Below, piece after piece: positions 30,727 to 40,683 of a stretch of DNA of 64,000 nt (within the stretch, counting starts at the first letter, position 1; each line of letters begins with the position of its first letter). Source of the DNA: Fereydounia khargensis (taxonomy: Eukaryota > Basidiomycota > Ustilaginomycetes > Urocystidales > Fereydouniaceae); assembly GCA_026413255.1 (NCBI GenBank), contig JAOCZO010000034.1, forward strand, positions 1-64,000, given 5' to 3'. Under the pieces are notes generated by a model, which did no database searches, was not told the DNA's origin, and saw only the letters and a program-made list of their open reading frames with translations. A program made the translations under genes and the position numbers.

Positions 30727-33453
30727 TTACTTGTGGGTTTGGCGCGACTGCTCTTCCGCAAGCGAGAGTTCGATTGCAAAGCGGAGGTCGTCGTCCTCTG
30801 TGTTGGGGCGCAGAGAGGGAGATACGCTCCGTGCCCCTGTGGGCTGAGAGGGCGCAGATGCCGGTGAAGGAGACGGCCAGTCCTGGATCGAGGAGGAGGG
30901 GGAGAAGGACAGGTGCGCAAATGCATCCTGGGCTTGGCGTGCCTCCGGATCCGCGGCTTCGTCCTTGCTCAGCATGAGGGCGTACTCGAACGCCTCGGCC
31001 TCGGTCAGGTCGCCGAGCTCAAAGTCGCGCGTCTGCGCGCGCAGCCGCGCGTGTTCGGCCTGCCTCTCTTCCCGCTCGCGCGCCAGCTCCGCCTGGCTGT
31101 CCAGCAGGTCTGCATGCATCTGGTGCTTGGTCTCGCTCATCCGCGGGCCCCGCTTACCCTTACTCCCAGCCCCAGCCCCGGACCCGCCTTTACGCCGGAG
31201 CAGAGGCTCAGCGCGGAACGCGAGCACCTGCGGACCGACAGAGGCCACGAGGCACTCGTGGTCCGCGATTATCTGCGTCACGCGGTACCGCGACTCACTC
31301 AGCTCGCCCGTCGCCAGCATGCGCGCGGCGAGCCGCGTGGCCGCGCGGTCGTTGATCACCCGCACCACGTCGCCAGATAGCGCGCACAGCACCTTGATTG
31401 CGCCGTCAGACGTGCCGGCGATAATGTGGAGCATGGTGATCTCCAGCGCCGTAATCGCGGCCGTGTGGGCGTGCAGCACAACCGACGGCTGCACCTGCAT
31501 CGAGACCGAGGCCGTGGCGGGTTGCCCCCACCGCCCCTGCCAGTCTGCTCCGTCTGACGCGACACCCTCGGCTTCCCAGTCAAACAGGTAGATGGATCCC
31601 GTCGCCGTGCCGATGCATACAAACTTGCGCTCCGGGTACTGCCCGGGCCCCGTGAGCTGGTGCAGCGATGGCCCGAGAACAAGAGCGGGCACAGAGTCGC
31701 GCCAAGCCGTGCCGGACATGATGGGTGAGCGCGCGAGCGGGCTCGGCCCCGTCGAACGGTGCTGCGGCTGCCGTGGCTCAAAGTCGGGCCGGATCGCTGT
31801 GATCTCGTCCACTATCGGTGCGCCAAACACCGTGGTGACCACGGGCGCGGGCGCCACAGCTGCCTCGTCTCGCTGGATCGTGTGGCGCACAAAGACGCGC
31901 GCGCCAGAGTGGAGTGCGAGCACCGAGAACGTCGGCGCAGCAGGGCTCGCGTCGATCCGGAGGTGGCTCAGAGCAGTCTCTGAGCCGGTGCCGGCGGGCA
32001 GCTCGATCGTCTCGCAGCGAACGCTCTTGACCAGGTCGACGAACTGCCGCTGCGCCTGTATCAGATCTGGGCTTGGCTCCTTATCTGGCTCGTGGTTCTG
32101 CAGCATTTCAGGATCAGTCGCTTCTGCGGGTACGGCTAGCATGTCTGCAATCGCAATGTTGTGCCACACGAATACCTTGCCGGATGCCGTGCCAGCTGCA
32201 ATGATGCCGGCGCGTGCGTCGTAGTCAACGACACATATGGGTGAGGCGACTTGCGCCTGGTTAGATCCGGCTGCGGCTGATGCAGTCTGGCTGGCGTTCG
32301 GGGCTGGTGCGGTGGAAGTGGAGGCGACCCAGAGAGGTAACGCACGGAGCGAGCTCCAGAGGCGCACTGTCCCGTCGTGGCCCACGGTGACGAACGTAGT
32401 AGCCACGTCGCCAAGCGATGCCAGCTGCTGTCGAAGGCGGTCAGGGCTCCTTCCTGGGCCGTGGACACTGTTGTGGTCGCTTGAGAAGGGCAGCGCAATG
32501 CCGAGGACCGGGCCAGCGTGGCTGCCGCGTGGAGAGAACTTGTGACTCTTGATTGCACCACGCGGGTTGGATCCCTGACGTGAAAGTGTGGTGAGACTGA
32601 TCTCGCCAGAGCGGAAGCCCCAGGCAAGCATGCTCGCGTCCGCACCCATGGCCAGTGCTGTGACATGCGGACTGAACTCTAGGTTCGGGTTGCCGTTGCC
32701 AGCACCGTTTGCCGTCCCCTCGGCGTCCAGGTAGCCCTTCACTACCTTGCCTGTGAATGGATTAGAGCGGGATGCGACGCCGTAGAACTCAGATGCGGAG
32801 ATCATAAACGTATGCTGCTTGGAAATGGAGATCTGATCGATGACAGCCAGCTTGGGGTTTGACAGCGTTGTTGGTGCGCGTGACTTGCGCCATCGTCGGA
32901 GGAGCTCGGAACGCTGCTGGAACTCGGACTTCCAAGATGCCGGGCTGAGTCGACGGAATGAAGGCACGGCATGTGAGGACGAGTGTCCGGGATCAGCGGC
33001 CTCAAGGCTGTAGAAGGTGGCAAAGGCAGCGCGCCACGTAGCATCGTCGCGTGCAACGCGGGCCCAGGGATGGCAAACGGCCGCAGCACGGGCAAGGGAC
33101 ACGGGGTCCAGGAAGGAGAAGACGCGCACGAGTATCTCCGGAGCGAGCTCAGATGCGAGCAATCCTGCAGTGATAGGCTCGTCATCATCGGTATCTGGAT
33201 CCTGTAGCTGGACATTGGGGTCGGTGAGGCGTATCACGGTGCTGGTGTTTGGTTGGTCGTCGGTTGCCCGTTGCTTGCCCCACGCCTTGCTTGCTGGGGA
33301 GATACTACCGAGCGCGCCGCCGGTGGAAGCATCGGGGCCGGGATCGCGTTGTGTGTCATTGTGGATGGAGGCGCTGGATACAGGCGAGGTGTGGGCTTGT
33401 TCTTCAATTCTATTGATGTTCTGCGAGGAGCTGGGGCTGTCTTCGACTGACAT
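30727..33453 (-). CDS. UFO1: Ufo1-like F-box, WD40 and UIM protein
   Basis: This is an intronless gene of 908 residues. An F-box lies at about 103-145 (LAPEILVRVFSFLDPVSLARAAAV). The middle holds several WD40-type blades: FVTVGHDGTVRLWSSL, GIIAAGTASGKVFVWHN, FVCIGTATGSIYLFDWE and AAITALEITMLHIIAGTSDG. The C-terminus carries two ubiquitin-interacting motifs, near 816-833 (EAEAFEYALMLSKDEA) and 887-903 (DDDLRFAIELSLAEEQ). F-box plus WD40 plus C-terminal UIMs is the layout of yeast Ufo1, an SCF substrate receptor whose UIMs affect its own turnover and Ddi1 binding. Targets here are unknown. The tail is low-complexity with an Arg/Glu-rich coiled stretch (about 780-810). Confidence 0.82.
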   Translation of the reverse strand: MSVEDSPSSSQNINRIEEQAHTSPVSSASIHNDTQRDPGPDASTGGALGSISPASKAWGKQRATDDQPNTSTVIRLTDPNVQLQDPDTDDDEPITAGLLASELAPEILVRVFSFLDPVSLARAAAVCHPWARVARDDATWRAAFATFYSLEAADPGHSSSHAVPSFRRLSPASWKSEFQQRSELLRRWRKSRAPTTLSNPKLAVIDQISISKQHTFMISASEFYGVASRSNPFTGKVVKGYLDAEGTANGAGNGNPNLEFSPHVTALAMGADASMLAWGFRSGEISLTTLSRQGSNPRGAIKSHKFSPRGSHAGPVLGIALPFSSDHNSVHGPGRSPDRLRQQLASLGDVATTFVTVGHDGTVRLWSSLRALPLWVASTSTAPAPNASQTASAAAGSNQAQVASPICVVDYDARAGIIAAGTASGKVFVWHNIAIADMLAVPAEATDPEMLQNHEPDKEPSPDLIQAQRQFVDLVKSVRCETIELPAGTGSETALSHLRIDASPAAPTFSVLALHSGARVFVRHTIQRDEAAVAPAPVVTTVFGAPIVDEITAIRPDFEPRQPQHRSTGPSPLARSPIMSGTAWRDSVPALVLGPSLHQLTGPGQYPERKFVCIGTATGSIYLFDWEAEGVASDGADWQGRWGQPATASVSMQVQPSVVLHAHTAAITALEITMLHIIAGTSDGAIKVLCALSGDVVRVINDRAATRLAARMLATGELSESRYRVTQIIADHECLVASVGPQVLAFRAEPLLRRKGGSGAGAGSKGKRGPRMSETKHQMHADLLDSQAELAREREERQAEHARLRAQTRDFELGDLTEAEAFEYALMLSKDEAADPEARQAQDAFAHLSFSPSSSIQDWPSPSPASAPSQPTGARSVSPSLRPNTEDDDLRFAIELSLAEEQSRQTHK

Positions 33454-34655
33454 AAACGGGTGTGGAGGAGGGAACAGTAGGGTGGTGCAGGTGAAGACGA
33501 CGAGCGTGGCGTCGCTTTGTGTCAGACAGATGGGTTAGTTGGTCGAGTATCCCGCAACGGCAGGTTGGAGCCAGAGGCGGAGAGAGGTATGGTGTTGGTT
33601 GAAGGGGAAGGCGCAGCTACAAAGTGACGACTGAGCATCCAGAGTTGGTTGCAGCCAGCCTGCAGATCGCGACGCGTCCTGTCAGCATCAGCATTTGTAA
33701 CAACGGGTGGAAAGCGCACCAGCCACCCCCATTTCTCAGCTGGATCCGAATCACCGATGTAGAGCTGATCGGGATGTGGAGGTCACCCTGTCAGCCAGAC
33801 CTTCAGCCTTGGCCTACTGACGTCGCTACCAAGGATGTCACCGTCCATATCGTCGCCAGCAAACACACTGTGCTCGCACCTGCAGCCCGGAGAGCCCCAC
33901 GCTTCAGCCAAGCTCTATTTTTAGTTCCCATCCCGGTGAGAGGAGAATCGTGCGGGCGTACCAAGCTAGCCTTCTACCTTACACCGAGGATCAGTCATCA
34001 ATCCTCAAAAAAACACACCCAATCGTCGCTCGTCCGTGAATGACGACGAGAAAATGGGTAGAAAATTGTACAGATGACACATGTACTTTAACAACAGCAG
34101 AGACACACGAACACACTCTAATGTCTACGCGAAGGAGGGAAGAGCGCAAAAAGCGAAGCGACTGTATCGTGAATATCGAAAGTAGAGGACACCTTGAAGC
34201 TCTATTGGGCCGACGTGCTCTAGCTAGGTGCAGCGCATCTCACCAGGAGCGGCCGTGACTGTACTGGAATGCGGCAGGGTAGAGCCCAAGAGATACAGTA
34301 TGTCCACCACGAATGCATGTCTTTGCGTCGCCAAAGATCGTCGTTGAACGACAGGTAGACGAGCGAGGGCATGGTCCCGACGCGTCCCGGATCCGAACCG
34401 AGCTCGGCCGAGTAGTCACGTGTTCCATATAGATAGAAGGAAATCAAAAGTCCCTACTCGGATCCGATTTTGGGCGAATGAGGGCTGAAAGAAGAAACCC
34501 CATGGCAGATTGCCCAGAAGTGGATCGCAAGAGGGCCTCTAGGCGCTGGGGCACGGGAGAAGGGAAATGCGATACCGGGGCCGCCCAGTCACAGCCTTGC
34601 TACAGCGTCACCGTCAAGCTACCACCACCAGCCCATCAACACCCATATCACCATC
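33454..34655. other. Intergenic region, promoters of UFO1-like and eL28 genes
   Basis: 1.2 kb with no supported gene. Open frames up to 139 codons exist but show no domain, no codon pattern and no good start context. Both neighbours are transcribed outward from here. The last 60 bases before the eL28 ATG are ACC/CCA-rich, as expected for a ribosomal-protein leader. Confidence 0.5.
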
Positions 34656-35971
34656 ATGTCCGCCGAACTCCAGTGGCTCCTCGTCAGGAACTCGTCCAGC
34701 TTCATCGTGAAGCAGAAGGGCATTGGCCGCATCTTCTCCCGCGAGCCCAAGAACCTCGTCCAGCTCCACAGCGAGAAGGTAAGAAATGCAATAATTGCCA
34801 ACACCGAACCGTTCCGTCCAGCACGCCAGCATCCGTCCCCAGCCCATGCCCGGCCCAGATTTGTCAACCTTTGGTTTCACGAACCGACAGCAGCACCGAC
34901 TCGGAGGATGGGAATCGGAGGGGGACAAAGCTGCGCGGAGGCAGAATAATGAAAAAAAGTGGGGTTGGAACCACGTAATGCTCTGATACGCAATCATACA
35001 GCCGGAGTTCCTCCCCTGGGTCAACGTATCAGCAGAGGGCAGACTCATGGGTAGACGATGGTGGGATATTGGTCGATCAAATCAACTTCCGACAAGTAGG
35101 ATTACGTTGGGCCGATGCTGTGCGCTCCTAGCTATGATGAACGGACGCCGTATTCTGACTCGCACCCTCTCTCTCTTTCCCCGTCACAGTACTCGGCTCT
35201 TACCCAGAAGAAGGCCATCGGCGTTGAGGCTGCCCCCGGCGGCCGTGGTGTTGTCATCACCACCAAGAAGTCGAAGGCTGCCCCCGGTGCCATCAAGGCT
35301 ACCCGCACCTCGACCGTCCTCAAGAAGGGTGGCTCGCGCCGTGCTGCCGGTGTTCTCGCCAACACCGCCTCGGGCTACCGATCGGATGTCACCAAGGGTG
35401 AGTAGATATGCCACGGATCCAAAGCGAAGTGAACCGGCAATCTAGCGTCGGACCGACCTGCTTTCCGTTGGTTTGAGGCGGGAGGGAGGTGGAGAAGAAG
35501 GGCAACGAGGAGGAGGATAGGACCCACCATGCATCGCGCTAGAACCCGCCGGATATTATCACAAGAAGGTCTGGGCGTAAAAGTGATGCTAGATCAAGCT
35601 GTTCCCGGCGCAAAAGAGACTTGCATTTCTTTTGGGTTGATGTTCAGGGTTCTCCACCTGGACATCCGTCATCCGCAGTCGTTCGTCGGACATACTCTTC
35701 CTCCATTCTATCCCGGTCTCACCCGGTCAGAAAGGAAATTCGTCGATGCAGACGCTCGAGACGCCGGTCGTTTGCTTCGCTTTGGATCGCCGAGGGTTGA
35801 ATCGTTCTCAGGCCGAATCGGTGACTGACTCACTGACTGCCTCCTGTCTACTTGTCTGCCATCACAGCTGCCGTTGCCCGTGCCTCGGCCATCCTCCGTG
35901 CCCAGCGCACCCGCAAGGCTCTCCCTGCCAAGAAGCCTCGCGGTGCCGCTGCCGTCCAGGCCTCTGCCTAA
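34656..35971 (+). CDS. RPL28: 60S ribosomal protein eL28
   Basis: Exons are 34656-34778, 35190-35397 and 35868-35971, giving 144 residues. MSAELQWLLVRNSSSFIVKQ matches the eL28 start (human MSAHLQWMVVRNCSSFLIK). The block YSALTQKKAIGVEAAPGGRGV and the C-terminal AAVARASAILRAQRTRKAL also align with the family. Both junctions keep frame (HSEK|YSAL, and a split Ala codon at TKA|AV). eL28 is a surface protein of the large subunit, absent from S. cerevisiae. The two introns are 411 and 470 bases, several times longer than the 55-100 bases usual here, as is common for highly expressed ribosomal-protein genes. Confidence 0.93.
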
Positions 35972-36484
35972 GCCTAGCGGGCACTTTGCATCGCCATCCC
36001 CTTCCCCCATGTACACTGTATGATTCCGAGTATGCGGTCTGGCGACCTCCATCTTAGCACGCACCCCCAAAATCTCAAACTATGAGAGAGCATTCTTGAC
36101 TTTCCGTGCATGCATCGTGTTGTTTTACCTTAGTCGCCGGCTGTTCACAGACTTTCTTCCGATGGGCAGAGAGGATACAACACCGTTCTTGTTGGCGAGA
36201 CGCGAATGGTCACGGAAACTGTCGCTCGGAAAGGCTCTGACAGGTCCGTAAGTTGAACTCAGCCTTGTCGGAGGAACATAGAGGCGTATGTGAACACTAG
36301 AGGGTTTCGGGTGTCGGGCCAGGGCGTTTGTTGTCGGCGGCAATGTGGCCTGATTCACCCTTTTTTCTTTGCAAGGCTGGGACAGGTACGCAACGAAATC
36401 GGCATGTGTCTACTTAGCATGGGAAAGCATATGCGTAACCTTCCGAGGCCTCTGCAGTCAGAAACAATGCACGTACATAAGAGA

Positions 36485-36496
36485 CAGTACAGTACT
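36485..36496. repeat. CAGTACAGTAC tract
   Basis: A short member of the CAGTA family in the gene-poor stretch downstream of eL28. Confidence 0.6.
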
Positions 36497-36990
36497 CAAA
36501 TGCAGAAGCCGTGGAATGTTACTGTAGTGACCATGATGCTACGATGGCTCGACGGGGGGAGGGGTAAGGATACAACAATGGCTCGATTAGGTTCAGATCG
36601 GCACGACGTTCACCTTACAGCCCTGAAACATGACAGGAATGACAGCCTGCACGCAGGATGCAAGACTGTAGTTACCTCTAGAATCGGGATGGGGACGAGA
36701 AGAAGGGCTCAGATCTGTCACATTCTTTCGAGAGAGCGGTAACCTCTACACTTGCAGGTTGTGAGCATCGGGGAGTCTGGATTAACGAGCGTGGGGTAAG
36801 AGCGTGTCATGATCGTTTGGGTAGCGGTTGGGGATGCCGCATGGTCGGACGCACGCATCCGTATTGAGCAAGTTTCATTTGGCATGCCCACGGTGCCATG
36901 ACGCGGGCGAAAACTAGCGCCTGACGCCGGCGTACAGCTAGGAGCCCCACCAGCCTCAACACATGATCGCAAGGGTACTGCACGTGCATG

Positions 36991-37018
36991 GTACAGCGCA
37001 GTACAGCACTGTACAGCA
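36991..37018. repeat. Degenerate GTACAGC/CAGTACAG tract
   Basis: The tract reads GTACAGCGCAGTACAGCACTGTACAGC, an imperfect set of CAGTA units that includes a CAGTACAGCACTGTAC near-palindrome. It looks like a decayed relative of the longer tracts. Confidence 0.6.
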
Positions 37019-37877
37019 CGGTAAGTTGAGGTGGATTTGGGTTTGTCAACGCTGTGGCTTCTGCGCGCTGAATGTGAGGCATCTCATCCCATGGGTCAGC
37101 GAGGCCCCACGTCGAATACCGCCAGCGAGCCATCTATACCGAAGGACCCCAGGTCGCACCACTGCACTCCAGTCGGAGTGGAAAGCAATTCAATTCCTTT
37201 GACGAGAGCCACATGTGGAATGCGACCCTATCTTGTATTCTACGGGAGCCTCAGGTTCTATTGGGGATCAAAACAACCATCCATCAGTTCTGTACGTACA
37301 GGACAGTACTGTTTTCTCGAGGCGGGCAGACAGGCAGCAAGGTTGGCATGTGGCAAGCGAGGGGGCGCGGGGCGCGGGAACGGGAATTGTCGCTGAGGCA
37401 GCGGATTCCACTCTACTGCTGCTCCAGCAAGGCGAGGAACGCGTTTGTCTGCCTTGCCTGGCCCCTGCCTGCTTTGTCTGTCCTGCATGTTTGGGGGCCT
37501 TTACTGCCCTCTGTTACGGCCATCCAAATCTCAATTGCACACTCAGACACACCAGTTGAGCAGGAATACAAAATTCTTAATCCAGAAAATGCAGTACCGC
37601 AATCCAGTAGCCATACCGGCGCGTGCTGCATTCCAGTCTGCTGGGCCGAGTTGCAAGCCACTCTGAGCCAACAGCCAGCCCAGCCAACCATCACCAGTCT
37701 CGCTTGGCTGGGGATTAAGTGTGTCGGATACTGCGTTCCTCGACTGGCCTGCAATCTCAACCGTCTTAGATGCATCCGAAGCGCCCAAACGAGTACCGTC
37801 CCGCAGCAGCCTGTCGATCCCCACCTCGCCTGTTGACGCACCTCTCAACTGTGTCTGGCTGATTCATGAGTAGAGTT

Positions 37878-37896
37878 ACAGTACTGTACTGTACAG
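37878..37896. repeat. ACAGTACTGTACTGTACAG palindromic tract
   Basis: It is composed of CAGTA then TACTG units and is self-complementary around GTAC. It lies about 600 bases upstream of the hydrophobin gene. Confidence 0.75.
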
Positions 37897-38344
37897 AAGA
37901 CTAGTTGCACGGTACGGTAAACAGGCGCCATGTCCATTCTCAAGCATCGAGTCCGTGCGTGTGCCCTCCCCGCCTTACCTTTCGCAGCCACCAGCTGCAT
38001 TCTCCCTGCCTGCCTGCCTGCCTGCCTGCCTTGCAATTTTGGCCGGCCCTCCACCGTCGTCTCGCGTAGCCAAGCCCACCAGACCTGTCGATCCCCACTC
38101 GAGGTGAGGTATACCATTGGTTGTGCTTCTGAATCCGGTGTTCAAGCTCACTGGAATGCTCCGTTCCAAGTTCTACCTCTACCGTGGCGCTGTCATGTCA
38201 GTCAGAGACAATCGCATGTTTCTCGTCCCGAGTCTCCCCTGTGCGAGTGTGTGTCTCGAGGAGAATTCTTTCCAGTACCAACGCTTCAATCAGTCACCTC
38301 ATCCCTCGCAATCAGCAGTGACTAGCACCAGTTGGACGGAAAGG

Positions 38345-38350
38345 TATAAG
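38345..38350 (+). promoter_or_regulatory. Probable TATA element of the hydrophobin gene
   Basis: TATAAG lies about 144 bases before the hydrophobin ATG. A strong CT-rich tract (about 38402-38456) separates them, a layout seen in highly expressed fungal genes where transcription starts after a pyrimidine run. The element is one base from the consensus. Confidence 0.45.
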
Positions 38351-38493
38351 ACGTGGGGATTTGACGTGCTTTCAATCCCCTTTCTCATCATCAATCCACT
38401 CCAGTTCTCTCTCTCCACTCCACTCTCTTCTCTCTCTCTCTATTCACTCTCTTTCGGCTTTGCCAAACAAACCCCCAAACCCCCTCAGCTAAA

Positions 38494-38922
38494 ATGCAGT
38501 TCAAGACCATCTTCGTTACCCTCGCCGCTGTTGCCACCATGGCCTCGGCTATGCCCACTGGTGACTCTCACAAGGGCCAGTGCTCCACTGGTACCGCCCA
38601 GTGCTGCTCGCAGGTTGTAAGTATCTCTCTCGCATCGCTGCAATACCAGCCACGACTGCACAGTATCTCACCATTTCACTCTCCTTTTGTATCCCAACAG
38701 CACTCCGGCAAGGACGCCAAGGACGCCCTCGCTGGTCTCGGCCTTGCCTTCAACGACCTCCTTGAGGGCACCATCGGTCTTGACTGCCAGCAGATCCCCG
38801 TCGGTGTCCTCGGTGTTGCCGCCGCTGTGCAGAACACCTGCAAGAACACCGCTGTCTGCTGTGAGGGTACCGCCAACAACGGCCTCGTCCAGACCTCGTG
38901 CACTCCCCTCTCCATCAACTAA
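38494..38922 (+). CDS. Class I hydrophobin
   Basis: Exons are 38494-38616 and 38701-38922, giving 114 residues. Residues 1-19 form a signal peptide ending in an Ala-Ser-Ala-type site. Eight cysteines lie at 30, 37, 38, 70, 88, 94, 95 and 108, in the pattern C-x6-CC-x31-C-x17-C-x5-CC-x12-C. The wide spacing between the third and fourth Cys is class I-like. Hydrophobins are secreted and self-assemble into amphipathic films on aerial cells and conidia. The intron of 84 bases has good GT..AG ends but is a multiple of three with no stop, so retention would insert 28 residues between Cys 38 and Cys 70. The gene stands alone, with about 2.5 kb upstream and 0.6 kb downstream free of genes. Confidence 0.93.
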   Translation: MQFKTIFVTLAAVATMASAMPTGDSHKGQCSTGTAQCCSQVVSISLASLQYQPRLHSISPFHSPFVSQQHSGKDAKDALAGLGLAFNDLLEGTIGLDCQQIPVGVLGVAAAVQNTCKNTAVCCEGTANNGLVQTSCTPLSIN

Positions 38923-39544
38923 GCAGTTGCTTGGATCGCACACTTCCCCTGGTCCCGCCGCGGGGGGTTTACCCCACATCATGCCCTCTCCCTCCTACGT
39001 GGGGCTGGCACTGATTGAGGTGAATCTTTTCTTGTACGGACTTTATAATTTCCCCTCTCTCTCCTAGTCACCTCTACCGCATTCGAATTCCTAGCATCAT
39101 CTGTATTCCCATCTTCATCTCATAATTCCTACACAAAACACACAAAAACATAAAGCGTCTGATGACTGTGCTTGCTTGCTACCTAACCAAGTTCCTCTTT
39201 TGCAACCATATTCAATTAGTTTAAAACTCTTTTCTTTTCTTATCATCGAATCGATCTTCTTGGACGCTTTGCTGTTAAAATGCATCGTCAGTTTGGTGTA
39301 TATTCTCCCATGACGATGTATGGCTACGCCGACCTTTGCTTTGTGTTTGCTGACTGTGTGTCGAAGAGCGAACAGGGAATGCAAGGCAGGATGCTGATGC
39401 TCGCGGATCCGTTCAGTTGGCTATGGATGCGCGTCACGTGATGCATTCTGAGCGTGATGCAATCCAATCCCAGCTCCCATGCACGGCACCATCTTCCTGA
39501 ACCACCCGTGGGGAGTCCTTCTTTGCCTCCACCACGCACGCGCC
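38923..39544. other. Intergenic region, hydrophobin to MICOS gene
   Basis: No gene is seen. The left part is AT-richer than its surroundings (39080-39260), consistent with a 3' untranslated region and terminator of a strongly expressed gene. The right part serves as the upstream region of the MICOS gene. Confidence 0.5.
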
Positions 39545-40442
39545 ATGTCATCGTCTATGGTAAGTTTACACGAACGTTCTGAGTACGCCCAAAGCAAGCC
39601 CTGACTATCAGCTGTCTCGTAGATCTCCAAAGCGCTCCTGCGCACCGCGTCCATCGCAGCTGCAACTGCCGTGGTTGCGTCGCCCGTCTATGCTGAGGAG
39701 GAGAAGCGAGCCAACAAGGTATGTTCTGCCCCTCTCCCCTATGTGTGGTACTGTGAGTGCTTACCGAGTGTCTGGGCAGCTGTCGATTTACCCGGAGCCT
39801 GAGGCGGCTGTGACGCTTGTGCCTACGCAGACCGAGCTGGAGCGCCAGATCGGGTCTGCTCGCCGCCGAGTCGACTCGCTCACCCAGTCCGCACGATCCA
39901 GTCTCACGTCGAGCGTGAACAGCTGGATCGGCGTCGAGAAGCGCATCGAGACCCGCGTCAAGTCCCTCATCCCCGCAGACGAGCCGCTCACCCCCGGTCT
40001 CCTCTACGTCGGCGTCGCCACGCTCGCCGGCTCCGTCTTTACTCGCTTCCGTAAGTCCTCCCCTCCCCATCTACTGTGCTGTACACTCACTGACGGAGTG
40101 CGAAATCTAGGCGCGTTCCCGATCCGCTTCCTCACACCACCACTACTCGCCGTGGCGTCGCTCAACTACTTTAACCCCAAGCTCGCCACCAACGTCGGAG
40201 ACTACTACACCTCCATCGAGCAGGCGCACTTGCCCGCCCTCACGGAACAACGTCAAGCCCTCTTCCAGCAGGCTTCAAAGGCCTGGAAGTCTGCCGAACA
40301 GTCTGTAGAACACGCAAAGTCGTCCGCCGAACACGGCCTCAAGTCCGGCCTCGACTCGGTCGAAAAGTCAACCGGTCTCAAAGTCGCAAACGTCGTTGGA
40401 AACGCGAAGGACAAGGTCGACGCTCAGCTCAAAGCCGTCTAA
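39545..40442 (+). CDS. MICOS complex subunit, MIC26/MIC27 (apolipoprotein O) family
   Basis: Exons are 39545-39559, 39623-39718, 39780-40050 and 40111-40442, giving 237 residues. Exon 1 is only 15 bases (MSSSM). An Ala/Val-rich helix follows (ALLRTASIAAATAVVASPV). LSIYPEPEAAVTLVPTQTELE and the central LTPGLLYVGVATLAGSVFTRF...FPIRFLTPPLLAVASLNYFNPK match the two-helix core of APOO-like MICOS subunits. A C-terminal amphipathic helix region follows (SAEQSVEHAKSSAEHGLK). These proteins sit in the inner membrane at crista junctions and bind cardiolipin. Whether it is MIC26 or MIC27 cannot be decided here. It converges on the next gene with 241 bases between stop codons. Confidence 0.85.
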
Positions 40443-40683
40443 CTTGTGGCACGGTTCATCGCTGTAGATCCGATCATCTGTTTGGTATGCAATTTCTACA
40501 CTATTCTCTTGCACGAACGAACGAGCGGGAGCGGGTCACATCCTCAGCCGAGTGAGCACACGGCAATGCACGCTAACGCTAGTCTGGGTTTTGCGTTGCT
40601 CTGCATTCGGTGGCAGGGAATATTGGGGATATCCGACTCTGTAGAAAGACAAAGGAGAAAGAAAGAGTGTGGGAAGCGATCTT

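Larger units (their letters stand above)
35972..38493. other. Gene-poor 2.5 kb stretch between eL28 and the hydrophobin
   Basis: I see no supported gene. Open frames up to 207 codons occur (for example 37213-37836), but they are Cys/Ser-rich without domain pattern and have competing frames on both strands. The region holds four CAGTA-type tracts (36485, 36991, about 37308, 37878), a (TGCC)n run near 38008-38033, and the hydrophobin promoter at its right end. A fast-evolving gene, a non-coding RNA or simple decayed sequence cannot be told apart here. Confidence 0.5.

Noticed and set aside
35130-35160. C/D box snoRNA in eL28 intron 1
   Set aside because: ATGATGA and CTGA are only about 16 bases apart and no terminal stem is seen, so a full C/D snoRNA is not supported.
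37213-37836. 207-codon open frame in the gene-poor stretch
   Set aside because: Overlapping open frames exist in several phases, composition is mixed, and there is no domain or signal peptide pattern.
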